From Staphylococcus capitis subsp. capitis (GTDB taxonomy: Bacteria; Bacillota; Bacilli; Staphylococcales; Staphylococcaceae), in the NCBI RefSeq assembly GCF_040739495.1, contig NZ_CP145263.1:1860001-1924000 (forward strand): DNA of 64,000 nt, in the 5' to 3' direction. Each line of letters starts with the position of its first letter. Position 1 is the stretch's first letter. The position numbers and the translations under genes were made by a program. Positions 56,133-64,000 of the stretch are shown here, one piece after another. Below the pieces are notes generated by a model. The model was given only the letters and a program-made list of their open reading frames with translations. It was not told the DNA's origin and made no database searches.

Positions 56133-57323
56133 TTATTTATCATTAATTGCTTTAATACCTGGTAATTCTTTACCTTCTAAATATTCTAATGAGGCACCGC
56201 CACCAGTAGAAATATGGGTAAAGTCATCTTCGAAACCTAGTGAGATAGCTGCTGCTGCAGAATCACCGCCACCAATAATTGTAGTAGCATCTTTTAAGTT
56301 AGCGATTGATTCACATACACCGATAGTACCTTTTGCAAAGTTACTGAATTCAAATACACCCATAGGTCCATTCCATACTACTGTATGAGCACCTTGTAGT
56401 TCTTTATTAAATAATTCAACAGTTTTAGGACCAATATCCATCGCTTCTTGGTCTGATGGGATTTCATCAATTGAAACTTCAGTGATTTTCGCGTCATTAG
56501 AGAATTCTTTAGCTACTTTACAATCTACTGGTAAAACGATTTGATCGCCATTGTTTTCTAATAAATCTTTAGCGAAATCAATTTTATCTTCTTCTAATAA
56601 TGAAAGACCGATTTCTTTACCTTGCGCTTTCATAAATGTATAAGCCATACCGCCACCAATTAAAATTTTATCGGCGATATTAACTAAGTTTTTGATAACA
56701 TTAATTTTATCTGAAACTTTGGCACCACCAAGGATAGCTACAACTGGTTTGTGTGGATCATTTACAACTCCACCAATAAATTTAATTTCTTTTTCCATTA
56801 AGTAACCAGCAGCTGTTTCTAAATGAGTAGAAATACCTACGTTAGAGGCATGTTCACGGTGAGCTGTACCAAATGCATCATTAACAAATACATCACCTAA
56901 TGATGCCCAATATTTACCTAATTCAGGATCATTTTTAGATTCTTTTTTGCCATCAATATCCTCAAAACGAGTATTTTCAACTAATAATACATCGCCTTCT
57001 TTTAAATTTTTGATAGCAGTTTCAAGTTTTTCTCCACGTGTTTCAGGCACGAATGTAACATCTTTACCTAATTTTTTAGATAAATCATCTGCTACAGGTT
57101 TTAAAGATAAACCTTCTTTATCACTTTCTTCTTTCACTTTACCTAAGTGAGAGAATAATACTAATTTACCGCCTTGCTCAATAATGTATTTAATAGTAGG
57201 TAAAGCTTGAACAATTCGGTTATCATTTGTAATTTCTCCATCTTTTAATGGAACATTGAAGTCTGCACGTTCGAGAACTACTTTACCTTTTAAATCTAAA
57301 TCAGAAACGATTTTTTTAGCCAT
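56133..57323 (-). CDS. pgk: Phosphoglycerate kinase
   Basis: A 396-residue PGK. N-terminal substrate-site residues are in [13 protein letters not shown] and [10 protein letters not shown]; the nucleotide site shows [12 protein letters not shown] and [11 protein letters not shown] near the C-terminus. It makes ATP from 1,3-bisphosphoglycerate. A 201-bp gap with a terminator-like hairpin separates it from gapA, and another 168 bp separates it from tpiA. Confidence 0.98.
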   Translation of the reverse strand: MAKKIVSDLDLKGKVVLERADFNVPLKDGEITNDNRIVQALPTIKYIIEQGGKLVLFSHLGKVKEESDKEGLSLKPVADDLSKKLGKDVTFVPETRGEKLETAIKNLKEGDVLLVENTRFEDIDGKKESKNDPELGKYWASLGDVFVNDAFGTAHREHASNVGISTHLETAAGYLMEKEIKFIGGVVNDPHKPVVAILGGAKVSDKINVIKNLVNIADKILIGGGMAYTFMKAQGKEIGLSLLEEDKIDFAKDLLENNGDQIVLPVDCKVAKEFSNDAKITEVSIDEIPSDQEAMDIGPKTVELFNKELQGAHTVVWNGPMGVFEFSNFAKGTIGVCESIANLKDATTIIGGGDSAAAAISLGFEDDFTHISTGGGASLEYLEGKELPGIKAINDK

Positions 57324-57359
57324 TATTAATTTCCTCCTTTAAATTAGGAAAACTTTATA

Positions 57360-57395
57360 TAAAAATAAGCGGAGAAGCGTTTGTGCTCCCCGCTT
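57360..57395 (-). terminator. Partial terminator between gapA and pgk
   Basis: On the minus strand AAGCGGGGAGC and GCTTCTCCGCTT form a GC-rich stem followed by ATTTTTATAT. It sits inside the operon and probably lowers expression of pgk and later genes relative to gapA. Confidence 0.75.
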
Positions 57396-57524
57396 ACTCA
57401 TAAGCTTATATATCTAATTAAACAGTACAGAGCACTAATCAAATTATGAACGTTTGAGAGAGCCACTCTCTCGACATGTGTACTTTAAATAACTTGAATA
57501 ACGTGCTTATACACCATGCTTCAA

Positions 57525-58562
<1,038 letters not shown>

Positions 58563-58587
58563 TTAAAAAGTATTAAACTTTTTATTA

Positions 58588-59601
58588 CTATTGTAAAATA
58601 ACTTTCGCTGCAGCTTCGTCTGTGATTAATACAGTATTTTCTGGAGCAATTGAAAGATAAGCTTTAATTGCTTCTCCCTTAGATTGTCCACCTGCTACAG
58701 CAAAGATAAAATCTTTACTCTCAAGATCTTCTAATTGTAGTCCAATTGTTTTAACTTTATGAACTACTTTACCTTGAGCATCAAAATAATATCCAAAAGC
58801 TTCTCCAACGGCTTGATGATGTTGAAGTTTATCAATCACTTCTTTTGGTGATTGACGTCGATGCGCCATCTTCAGCGCATCACCAATACCGTGAATTGTA
58901 ACATTTGCTTGTTTAATTTTATCTAGTGTATGAATTACTGATGGCTCTAACATCAAAGTATCATATGTAGACTCACTTACATTATCTGGTACGTATAATG
59001 TTGTGTAGTACCCACCAGCTTGTTGCGCCATACTAGAAGAAATAGTATTTGCTTGGTAGACCATATTTTCACCTAGTCCACCACGAGCTGGCACAAAGAA
59101 AACATTGAATGGTAGCAAATGAATAGATTCACTTACATATGCCATTGTAGATCCTCCAGTTACAGAAACAATCGCATCTTCATATAAGATACTTTCTAGT
59201 AACTGACCAGCCTGTCTTCCTATTTCTCTTTTTACTGTTTGATTTGAGTCTGAATCACCTGGAATGACGTGAACATCTTTAATGTCGAACTTTTTCTTAA
59301 TCGCTCTAGCCATTCTATGATCATCACTATAAACATTGAAGTAATCACTAAGTTGTGATAAGACTTCTGTACCTTCATTAGTGATTTCCATACCAGTTGA
59401 TTTGACTTTAATTAATTCTTGTTTTTTTAACATGTCTGTTTCAGATCTCAAGACCCTTTCAGTCATGTCCATGTGTTCACTTAAACTTCTTCTACCCACT
59501 GGTTGGTTTTGAGAGATAGTAGTTAAAATTGAAAAACGTCGATACATTTTGTCAACAAGATCAGGAACGAGCTTTTGCTGAACTTTAATTAAGTCTTTCA
59601 C
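58588..59601 (-). CDS. gapR: Central glycolytic genes regulator (CggR/GapR)
   Basis: A 337-residue SorC/DeoR-type repressor: an N-terminal winged HTH (NQPVGRRSLSEHMDMTERVL) and a C-terminal sugar-phosphate-binding domain (VTGGSTMAYVSE, PARGGLGENMVYQ, AVAGGQSKGEAI). In Bacillus CggR it is released from DNA by fructose-1,6-bisphosphate and controls the whole operon including itself. GTG start at 59601 behind AAGGAGGAAGG. A CggR-like operator half lies upstream at 59665. Confidence 0.93.
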   Translation of the reverse strand: MKDLIKVQQKLVPDLVDKMYRRFSILTTISQNQPVGRRSLSEHMDMTERVLRSETDMLKKQELIKVKSTGMEITNEGTEVLSQLSDYFNVYSDDHRMARAIKKKFDIKDVHVIPGDSDSNQTVKREIGRQAGQLLESILYEDAIVSVTGGSTMAYVSESIHLLPFNVFFVPARGGLGENMVYQANTISSSMAQQAGGYYTTLYVPDNVSESTYDTLMLEPSVIHTLDKIKQANVTIHGIGDALKMAHRRQSPKEVIDKLQHHQAVGEAFGYYFDAQGKVVHKVKTIGLQLEDLESKDFIFAVAGGQSKGEAIKAYLSIAPENTVLITDEAAAKVILQ

Positions 59602-59664
59602 TACTACCTTCCTCCTTATATCTTTATAAAAAGGTAATCGAGGGGCTACTCACAACCATGGGTT

Positions 59665-59688
59665 GACTTTTTAAGTCCCGCCTGGGAC
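59665..59688 (-). promoter_or_regulatory. CggR-like operator upstream of gapR
   Basis: On the minus strand TGTCCCAGGCGGGAC then TTAAAAAGTC. The CGGGAC-N6-GTC half matches the Bacillus CggR operator repeat except for one base; the preceding repeat is only partly kept. It lies between the presumed promoter and the gapR start. A GapR binding site is likely but unproven. Confidence 0.5.
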
Positions 59689-59710
59689 AAAAATTAACCT
59701 CTTTACACTT

Positions 59711-59726
59711 GCAATAGTACTATTGC
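59711..59726. promoter_or_regulatory. 16-bp perfect palindrome next to the gapR promoter
   Basis: GCAATAGTACTATTGC is an exact palindrome immediately downstream of a leftward -10-like TATTAT/ATTATA. It overlaps the likely transcription start of gapR, so it could be an operator for a further regulator. The rest of the 367-bp interval up to 59968 is AT-rich with no gene. Confidence 0.5.
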
Positions 59727-59968
59727 GTATAATAAATTGCAAGCAAATTAACTCAAATTTTCTTTAATATTTATTAAAGTTGATAATAAAACGTTTACAT
59801 CCTTGTAGCGTCAACAACGAGCTCCAAAAGGTTCATAATATTGTTTTATTACCTTTACGAGATAATTTTACCCAAGCTATATTAAATATAATCATCTATT
59901 TTAAATCTATGAATAATTCAATTATAATTGTATTGTTACAAAGCATTTCATAAAGAGGGATACAAAAA

Positions 59969-60223
59969 ATGACGAATGAGAATAATAAAGACCCAAAGAA
60001 AAAAGTAGAAGTGATAGACCCAAGCGATTTACGTTATAAAGATGATGACTATTTTAAATCAAATCCTAACACGAATGGATACCATCAATTTGAGGATGAA
60101 AAGATGATTAGGAAAACATATTCTTATGGATGTACACATACTGGTTGCGGTTGTACTATAGGGTGTTTCTCAATCATGTTCATATCCTTTTTATTATCAT
60201 TATTAGTATATTGGTTATTCTAA
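59969..60223 (+). CDS. Small tail-anchored membrane protein
   Basis: An 84-residue protein with a charged N-terminal half (many Lys, Asp) and a C-terminal membrane helix (about residues 62-84). A cysteine cluster, YGCTHTGCGCTIGC, sits just before the helix (five Cys within 18 residues), which could bind metal or be lipid-modified. No family recognised. An AAAGAGGGA site precedes the ATG. Confidence 0.7.
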   Translation: MTNENNKDPKKKVEVIDPSDLRYKDDDYFKSNPNTNGYHQFEDEKMIRKTYSYGCTHTGCGCTIGCFSIMFISFLLSLLVYWLF

Positions 60224-60233
60224 ATAAAATATC

Positions 60234-60272
60234 AAAAGTCAACGTCCGTAGCAGTGGACGTTGGCTTTATTT
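60234..60272. terminator. Bidirectional terminator
   Basis: AAAGTCAACGTCC and GGACGTTGGCTTT pair around GTAGCAGT, followed by T-runs. It serves the converging genes at 59969 and 60273. Confidence 0.88.
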
Positions 60273-61055
60273 TTAATCTTCATTTGAGCTTTGTGAGCTA
60301 TTATTTGATGAATTTTGATTACTTGAGCTTTGATTGCTTGATCTTTCCTGAGTACTATTGCTTTGGTTACTAGATTGTTGAGACTGACTCGTATTTCTTT
60401 GAACAGATTGATTATTACTATTGCTATTATTTGATTGCGATTGTTGTTTACTATCATTTTGTTGAGAACTTGGTTGTTGTGAACTAGGCTGTTGAGATGA
60501 TGATTTTTCTTCCGAACTTGGTTGTTCTTGAGTTTTATTATCACCTTTATTTTCTGATTTGGACTTCTCAGTTGTCTTCTCTTCGGTTTGTGCTTCTTGA
60601 GTTTGTTGAGATGATCGTGGTTCTGCCTTGTGTTGTTGAGTTTGCTTTTCTTGAGTATTTCGTTGTTGTGTAGGAGTCTGTTGTGTCTTCTTAGATGTAT
60701 TTGGTGTTTGTTGCGTTGACTGCTTCCTTTGTTGTGTTTGCTGTGTCTGTTGCGTCTGTTGTGTTTGTTGTGTTTGACGCGCTTGTTGTGACTGTTGTGT
60801 TTGCTGCGTAGCTTGTTGAGTTTTGTTTACTTTAGTGTCTTTTGAATTATCTTTATCTTTCTTTTTATCTTTATCCTTATCTTGATCTTTATCTTTCTTA
60901 TCATTTTTCTTTTTATCATTTTGTTCAGTTTTATCACTGTTAAGACGCTCATTAGCTTTTTTAGAACTGTCTACAAAAGAGAATATTCCAAATGCTAAGC
61001 CAATTAATAAAAGTAATACTATAGTGGTACTAATTATTTTTGCCAAACCACTCAT
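60273..61055 (-). CDS. Membrane-anchored Gln/Thr/Ser-rich low-complexity protein
   Basis: A 260-residue protein with an N-terminal membrane helix (residues 7-29), a Lys/Asp-rich stretch (residues 35-75), a long Gln/Thr region (QQTQQTQQ repeats, residues 78-150) and a Ser/Gln/Asn-rich end (residues 165-260). The low-complexity part should be outside the cell. There is no folded domain or LPXTG motif. The Gln/Asn/Ser content resembles wall-spanning spacers and could favour self-association. I do not recognise a function. Confidence 0.7.
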   Translation of the reverse strand: MSGLAKIISTTIVLLLLIGLAFGIFSFVDSSKKANERLNSDKTEQNDKKKNDKKDKDQDKDKDKKKDKDNSKDTKVNKTQQATQQTQQSQQARQTQQTQQTQQTQQTQQRKQSTQQTPNTSKKTQQTPTQQRNTQEKQTQQHKAEPRSSQQTQEAQTEEKTTEKSKSENKGDNKTQEQPSSEEKSSSQQPSSQQPSSQQNDSKQQSQSNNSNSNNQSVQRNTSQSQQSSNQSNSTQERSSNQSSSNQNSSNNSSQSSNED

Positions 61056-61381
61056 TCCTTACTTACCTCTCTTTCATTTATTAGGAATTCATATATAATA
61101 AAATTTAAGTTTGTTATGATTATCCATTCTCACTAAAATGATTATTCAATGATTAACTTTGGAAAATAAAACACATCTATTGAACATAGTCGAATGAAAT
61201 ATTTATTTATAATTCAACTTTATATAATGAACTAACTATAAGACAAAAGCAATTAATTATAATTCTCTAAAAACTGTAAGTTTACATATTTCTATTCTAT
61301 TTATGATAACATCATACTAATAAGTAAACACTATATTTTTAATATCTTAATCTAAACTTAACACGAATGGGATGTGATTAA
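61056..61381. other. AT-rich spacer
   Basis: 326 bp between divergent small genes with no frame or strong hairpin. It should carry the promoters for the genes at 61055 (leftward) and 61382 (rightward). Confidence 0.5.
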
Positions 61382-61555
61382 ATGTATGACTTTAATAAAT
61401 ATATGTCATTTAATAAACAATCTCAAAATAATTTGAAATACATGATGATTGAAAATGATAATTATGAAGACGGTAAGTCAAACCATCTTGCTGGATTTAT
61501 AATCACATTATTAATCATAGCTCCTATTGTTATATTTAAATGGTTACTTGGGTAA
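61382..61555 (+). CDS. 57-residue membrane protein
   Basis: ATG at 61382 behind GGGATGTGATTAA. A polar, Asn/Lys-rich N-terminal part precedes one membrane helix, AGFIITLLIIAPIVIFKWLL, near the end. Too short for routine gene calling. No family recognised. Confidence 0.55.
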   Translation: MYDFNKYMSFNKQSQNNLKYMMIENDNYEDGKSNHLAGFIITLLIIAPIVIFKWLLG

Positions 61556-61675
61556 TAGTAGAATATATTAATCTAGTAGATAATAACCTCAAATTAGACT
61601 AACCAAACAATTATTGAAACTTTTAAATCTGTTGGTTAATTTTCTGTAAAAAGTGATTTATGTATTTTAAAATAT

Positions 61676-61799
61676 AAAAAAGGACCCATACGTTGCTCGC
61701 ATGGATCCACTACTAAAGGGAGTCAAAATTTACCTTCGTTAGTATATTATGGGGTATACTCATACTAATTAAGAGATGTTTAATTAATTATCGAAGGTA
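61676..61799 (-). ncRNA. Small RNA, likely RsaH
   Basis: A minus-strand -10 box TATAAT (61812-61807) is followed about 7 nt later by a non-coding stretch. This contains ACCCC and CTCCC single-stranded C-rich motifs and ends in a terminator: GGATCCATGCGAGCAACGTA and GGGTCC with a T-run. In S. aureus RsaH, a UCCC-motif RNA, is encoded next to the same epimerase gene beside clpP. The position and C-rich motif fit; sequence identity could not be checked. Confidence 0.6.
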
Positions 61800-61950
61800 C
61801 AATTTCATTATAACTTAAATGTTTTAATTTTAAATGCAAATTCACAAAAGTATTTGACATCTTATTGGCTAAAAAATGTATAATTTTTGAATATTAATAA
61901 TCAATATCAATAAGGTAAGCGCTTATATTTTTTCAAAATGAGGTGAAATG

Positions 61951-62850
61951 ATGAAACAATATTTAATTACTGGTGGAACTGGAATGGTAGGTTCACATTT
62001 AGTAAATGAAATTAAAAAAACAGACGCACATATTACTATCTTGACTAGACAAGATAAAACTTCTAATGAATCAAAAATCACCTACGTCAATTGGTCCAAA
62101 GAAGGTTGGCAAAATGAAGTTCCTGATATAGATGTAGTTATCAACTTGGCAGGTGCAACACTCAATAAACGTTGGACAAAATCACACAAACAAGTCATGA
62201 TGGTTAGTCGTATTCAATCTACACAAGCTTTATATGAGTTGTTTGAAAATCGTACGCAAAAGCCAGAAGTTTTATTTAACGCAAGTGCAATGGGATACTA
62301 TCCTCCTGACTTATATTACAGTTATACAGAATTATATAAAACTTTACCTTTTGATTTTCTATCAGATATTGTTTACCAATGGGAACGTTTTGCAAATAAA
62401 TTTAAAGACTTTGGAACACGAGTAGTTCTAGGAAGATTTGGACTTATTCTTTCTGATACAGGTGGCGCATTACAAATGATGGAATTACCGTATCGTTTTT
62501 ACGTAGGTGGTAAATTAGGTTCTGGTCAACAGTGGTATTCTTGGATTCATATTGATGATTTAATCAGAGGTATTTTATTCACTATAGATAATGAAGATGC
62601 ACAAGGTCCTTTCAATTTAACTGCACCAATCCCTGAAAGACAGAACTTATTTGGATATACTTTAGCTAGAGCAATGCATAAACCACATGAAACTTGGGCA
62701 CCAAAATTAGCAATGCGGTTAGTTCTTGGGGAAATGTCAACGGTCGTTCTAGACACTCAAAAGGTTTTACCAAATAAGTTACACGCACTCGGCTTTGAGT
62801 TTAAATTTAACAATTTAAAAAATGCGTTAGATGATTTAGTTAAAGCCTAA
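61951..62850 (+). CDS. TIGR01777-type NAD-dependent epimerase (SDR39U1-like)
   Basis: A 299-residue atypical SDR: N-terminal [12 protein letters not shown], then [15 protein letters not shown], and the C-terminal conserved block [23 protein letters not shown] and [13 protein letters not shown]. This group (YfcH/SulA-like, sometimes called cell-division inhibitor homologues) has no proven substrate. The second of two adjacent ATGs is chosen because GAGGTG is 5 nt upstream of it. It neighbours clpP as in S. aureus. Confidence 0.9.
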   Translation: MKQYLITGGTGMVGSHLVNEIKKTDAHITILTRQDKTSNESKITYVNWSKEGWQNEVPDIDVVINLAGATLNKRWTKSHKQVMMVSRIQSTQALYELFENRTQKPEVLFNASAMGYYPPDLYYSYTELYKTLPFDFLSDIVYQWERFANKFKDFGTRVVLGRFGLILSDTGGALQMMELPYRFYVGGKLGSGQQWYSWIHIDDLIRGILFTIDNEDAQGPFNLTAPIPERQNLFGYTLARAMHKPHETWAPKLAMRLVLGEMSTVVLDTQKVLPNKLHALGFEFKFNNLKNALDDLVKA

Positions 62851-62881
62851 GAATTTACAACGTACGAAGAAGGTTTACAAA

Positions 62882-63064
62882 ATGAAAGACAACCAATTAA
62901 CTTATATATTGTTAATTATTGCTAGTATTTTATTAATATTGAATGGAATATTTGCATTTGATCACACAATAGCAATGATATTAATGTCACTACTCTTTAC
63001 TATTGTAGGTTTAATATTATTCTTTGTGGTTTTGCGATTATTTATAAAAGAAAAGAAGCGCTAA
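62882..63064 (+). CDS. 60-residue two-helix membrane protein
   Basis: Two hydrophobic helices (residues 6-26 and 32-55) and a basic end, KEKKR. It follows the epimerase gene by 31 bp behind GAAGGTTTAC, so it is probably co-transcribed. No family recognised. Confidence 0.6.
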   Translation: MKDNQLTYILLIIASILLILNGIFAFDHTIAMILMSLLFTIVGLILFFVVLRLFIKEKKR

Positions 63065-63078
63065 GCAATAAAATAATC

Positions 63079-63160
63079 AAGAGACATGAATTGTGATTTA
63101 AAAAAGTTGAACATGTTAATTTGACTTTTAGTTTTCACATTATCATTGTCTCTTTTTTTA
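63079..63160 (+). terminator. Terminator of the epimerase unit
   Basis: AAGAGACA (63079) and TGTCTCTT (63147) pair, extended by TTGTGA/TCACA inside, and are followed by seven T. The loop is long (about 30 bases). Confidence 0.7.
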
Positions 63161-63238
63161 TTGTTACATAGCCATCCTTAGTGGTATTATCAAAAACTTT
63201 TAAGATCCTACAAGAGGAAAAATATAAGCAAAATCCAT

Positions 63239-63273
63239 AAAAAAAATGCCTACAAAGTCAGTAACTTTGTAGA
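63239..63273 (-). terminator. Terminator of clpP
   Basis: On the minus strand GTCTACAAAGT and ACTTTGTAGGC pair around TACTG and are followed by T8. It lies 41 bp past the clpP stop. Confidence 0.9.
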
Positions 63274-63313
63274 CAATTCAAGACATAATTAATCAAATGA
63301 TTCTCTCTTTTAA

Positions 63314-63901
63314 TTATTTACCTTCTGGCTCCATTACTTCATCGATTAAACCATATTCTTTTGCTTCTTCAGCAGTTAAGAAGTTATCACGGTCCGTGTC
63401 TTGTTGAATTTTTTCAATTGATTGACCTGTACGCTCAGCTAAAATACGATTTAATTTTTCACGAGTTTTTAAGATATGGTTTGCAGCAATTTCGATTTCA
63501 GTTGCTTGACCTTGTGCACCACCTAAAGGTTGGTGAATCATTACTTCAGCATTAGGTAATGCAAAACGCTTACCTTTAGCTCCTGCAGCTAATAAGAATG
63601 AACCCATAGATGCTGCCATACCAATGCAAATTGTTTGAACATCCGGTTTAATATGTTGAATTGTGTCATAAATAGCGAAACCTGCTGTTACACTACCACC
63701 TGGTGAATTAATATATAAGTAGATGTCTTTTTCAGAGTCTTGAGCTTGTAAGAATAACAATTGAGATACAATTGAATTAGCTACATTATCATCAATTTGA
63801 GAACCTAACATAATAATACGGTCTTTTAATAAACGTGAATAAATATCATATGCACGTTCACCGCGATTTGTTGTTTCAATAACTGTAGGAATTAAATTCA
63901 T
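63314..63901 (-). CDS. clpP: ATP-dependent Clp protease proteolytic subunit
   Basis: A 195-residue ClpP. The catalytic triad is Ser98 in [11 protein letters not shown], His123 in [11 protein letters not shown] and Asp172 in DTDRDNF. It forms the 14-subunit peptidase used by ClpX and ClpC. The N-terminal [20 protein letters not shown] contains the axial-loop region. A CtsR box lies upstream. Confidence 0.98.
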   Translation of the reverse strand: MNLIPTVIETTNRGERAYDIYSRLLKDRIIMLGSQIDDNVANSIVSQLLFLQAQDSEKDIYLYINSPGGSVTAGFAIYDTIQHIKPDVQTICIGMAASMGSFLLAAGAKGKRFALPNAEVMIHQPLGGAQGQATEIEIAANHILKTREKLNRILAERTGQSIEKIQQDTDRDNFLTAEEAKEYGLIDEVMEPEGK

Positions 63902-63948
63902 CTATTTTTCCTCCTTGTAATAACTATTATATTTTATTTTACCTTAAA

Positions 63949-63965
63949 AGTCAAAAATGGTCAAA
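63949..63965. promoter_or_regulatory. CtsR operator of clpP
   Basis: AGTCAAAAATGGTCAAA matches the CtsR direct heptad repeat (RGTCAAA-N3-RGTCAAA). It lies 47-64 bp upstream of the clpP start, over the promoter. CtsR represses clp genes until heat or protein damage inactivates it. Confidence 0.9.
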
Positions 63966-64000
63966 ACATTAACTTAACTATTTAAAAATTCAGTTTGACG

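Noticed and set aside
60239..60544. 101-codon frame overlapping the Gln/Thr-rich gene
   Set aside because: It is a shadow of the low-complexity repeats, without a ribosome site.

Overview
The window is chromosomal DNA of a Staphylococcus. It is AT-rich, starts genes behind strong AGGAGG sites, and carries the staphylococcal blocks sufCDSUB, metNIQ, gapR-gapA-pgk-tpiA-pgm-eno, secG-est-rnr-smpB-ssrA and clpP in the S. aureus-like order. The ssrA-to-cspC interval, which in S. aureus holds clfA, vwb, emp and nuc, instead holds accessory DNA, IS431 elements and short PSM-type peptides. This points to a coagulase-negative species. The exact species cannot be fixed from the sequence alone.

Layout. 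1-27.6 kb is mostly conserved core: a TauE/SafE exporter (cut by the window edge), DUF72, a nitronate monooxygenase-like enzyme, a CNNM/CBS membrane protein, the SUF iron-sulfur operon, the C55-P translocase popT (DUF368), CsbD, the methionine importer metNIQ behind a SAM-I riboswitch, a 64-bp tandem repeat array, gcvH, several thioredoxin-fold and oxidoreductase genes, aroD, ohr, small membrane and hypothetical proteins, a polyglutamate hydrolase-like protein, an SGNH hydrolase and cspC.

27,658-44,836 is an accessory island bounded and split by three direct copies of IS431 (IS6 family). The outer ends of the first and third copies are flanked by the same 8-bp sequence, AATTAATT, so the whole 17.2 kb behaves as one IS431-bounded insertion. 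Its first part looks like a captured small plasmid: a Rep_3-type initiator broken by a stop, a second rep tail, an Fst-like type I toxin-antitoxin pair, a lactococcin 972-family bacteriocin operon (precursor, large multi-TM protein, ABC ATPase) and two coiled-coil partition-like genes. Next come a lantibiotic-immunity-like ABC pair whose permease has an in-frame amber codon, a CynX-type MFS transporter, and an XRE regulator cut by the second IS431. The part between the second and third IS copies holds two paralogous secreted proteins built from 26-residue Asn/Gly/Gln repeats. One is LPETG-anchored with a His/Asp/Lys-rich stalk; the other has no anchor. A remnant of an IS3-family transposase lies between them.

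44.8-64 kb returns to the core: two tiny amphipathic PSM-alpha/warnericin-like peptides too short for routine gene calling, an Asn/Gln-rich lipoprotein, a GNAT enzyme, tmRNA, smpB, rnr, a carboxylesterase, secG, the glycolytic operon under GapR, two low-complexity or small membrane proteins, a likely RsaH small RNA, an SDR39U1-type epimerase and clpP behind a CtsR box.

The most notable system is the lactococcin 972-type bacteriocin cluster embedded in a plasmid-derived, IS431-bounded island that also carries a toxin-antitoxin locus, a second (broken) peptide-immunity transporter and repeat-rich surface proteins.
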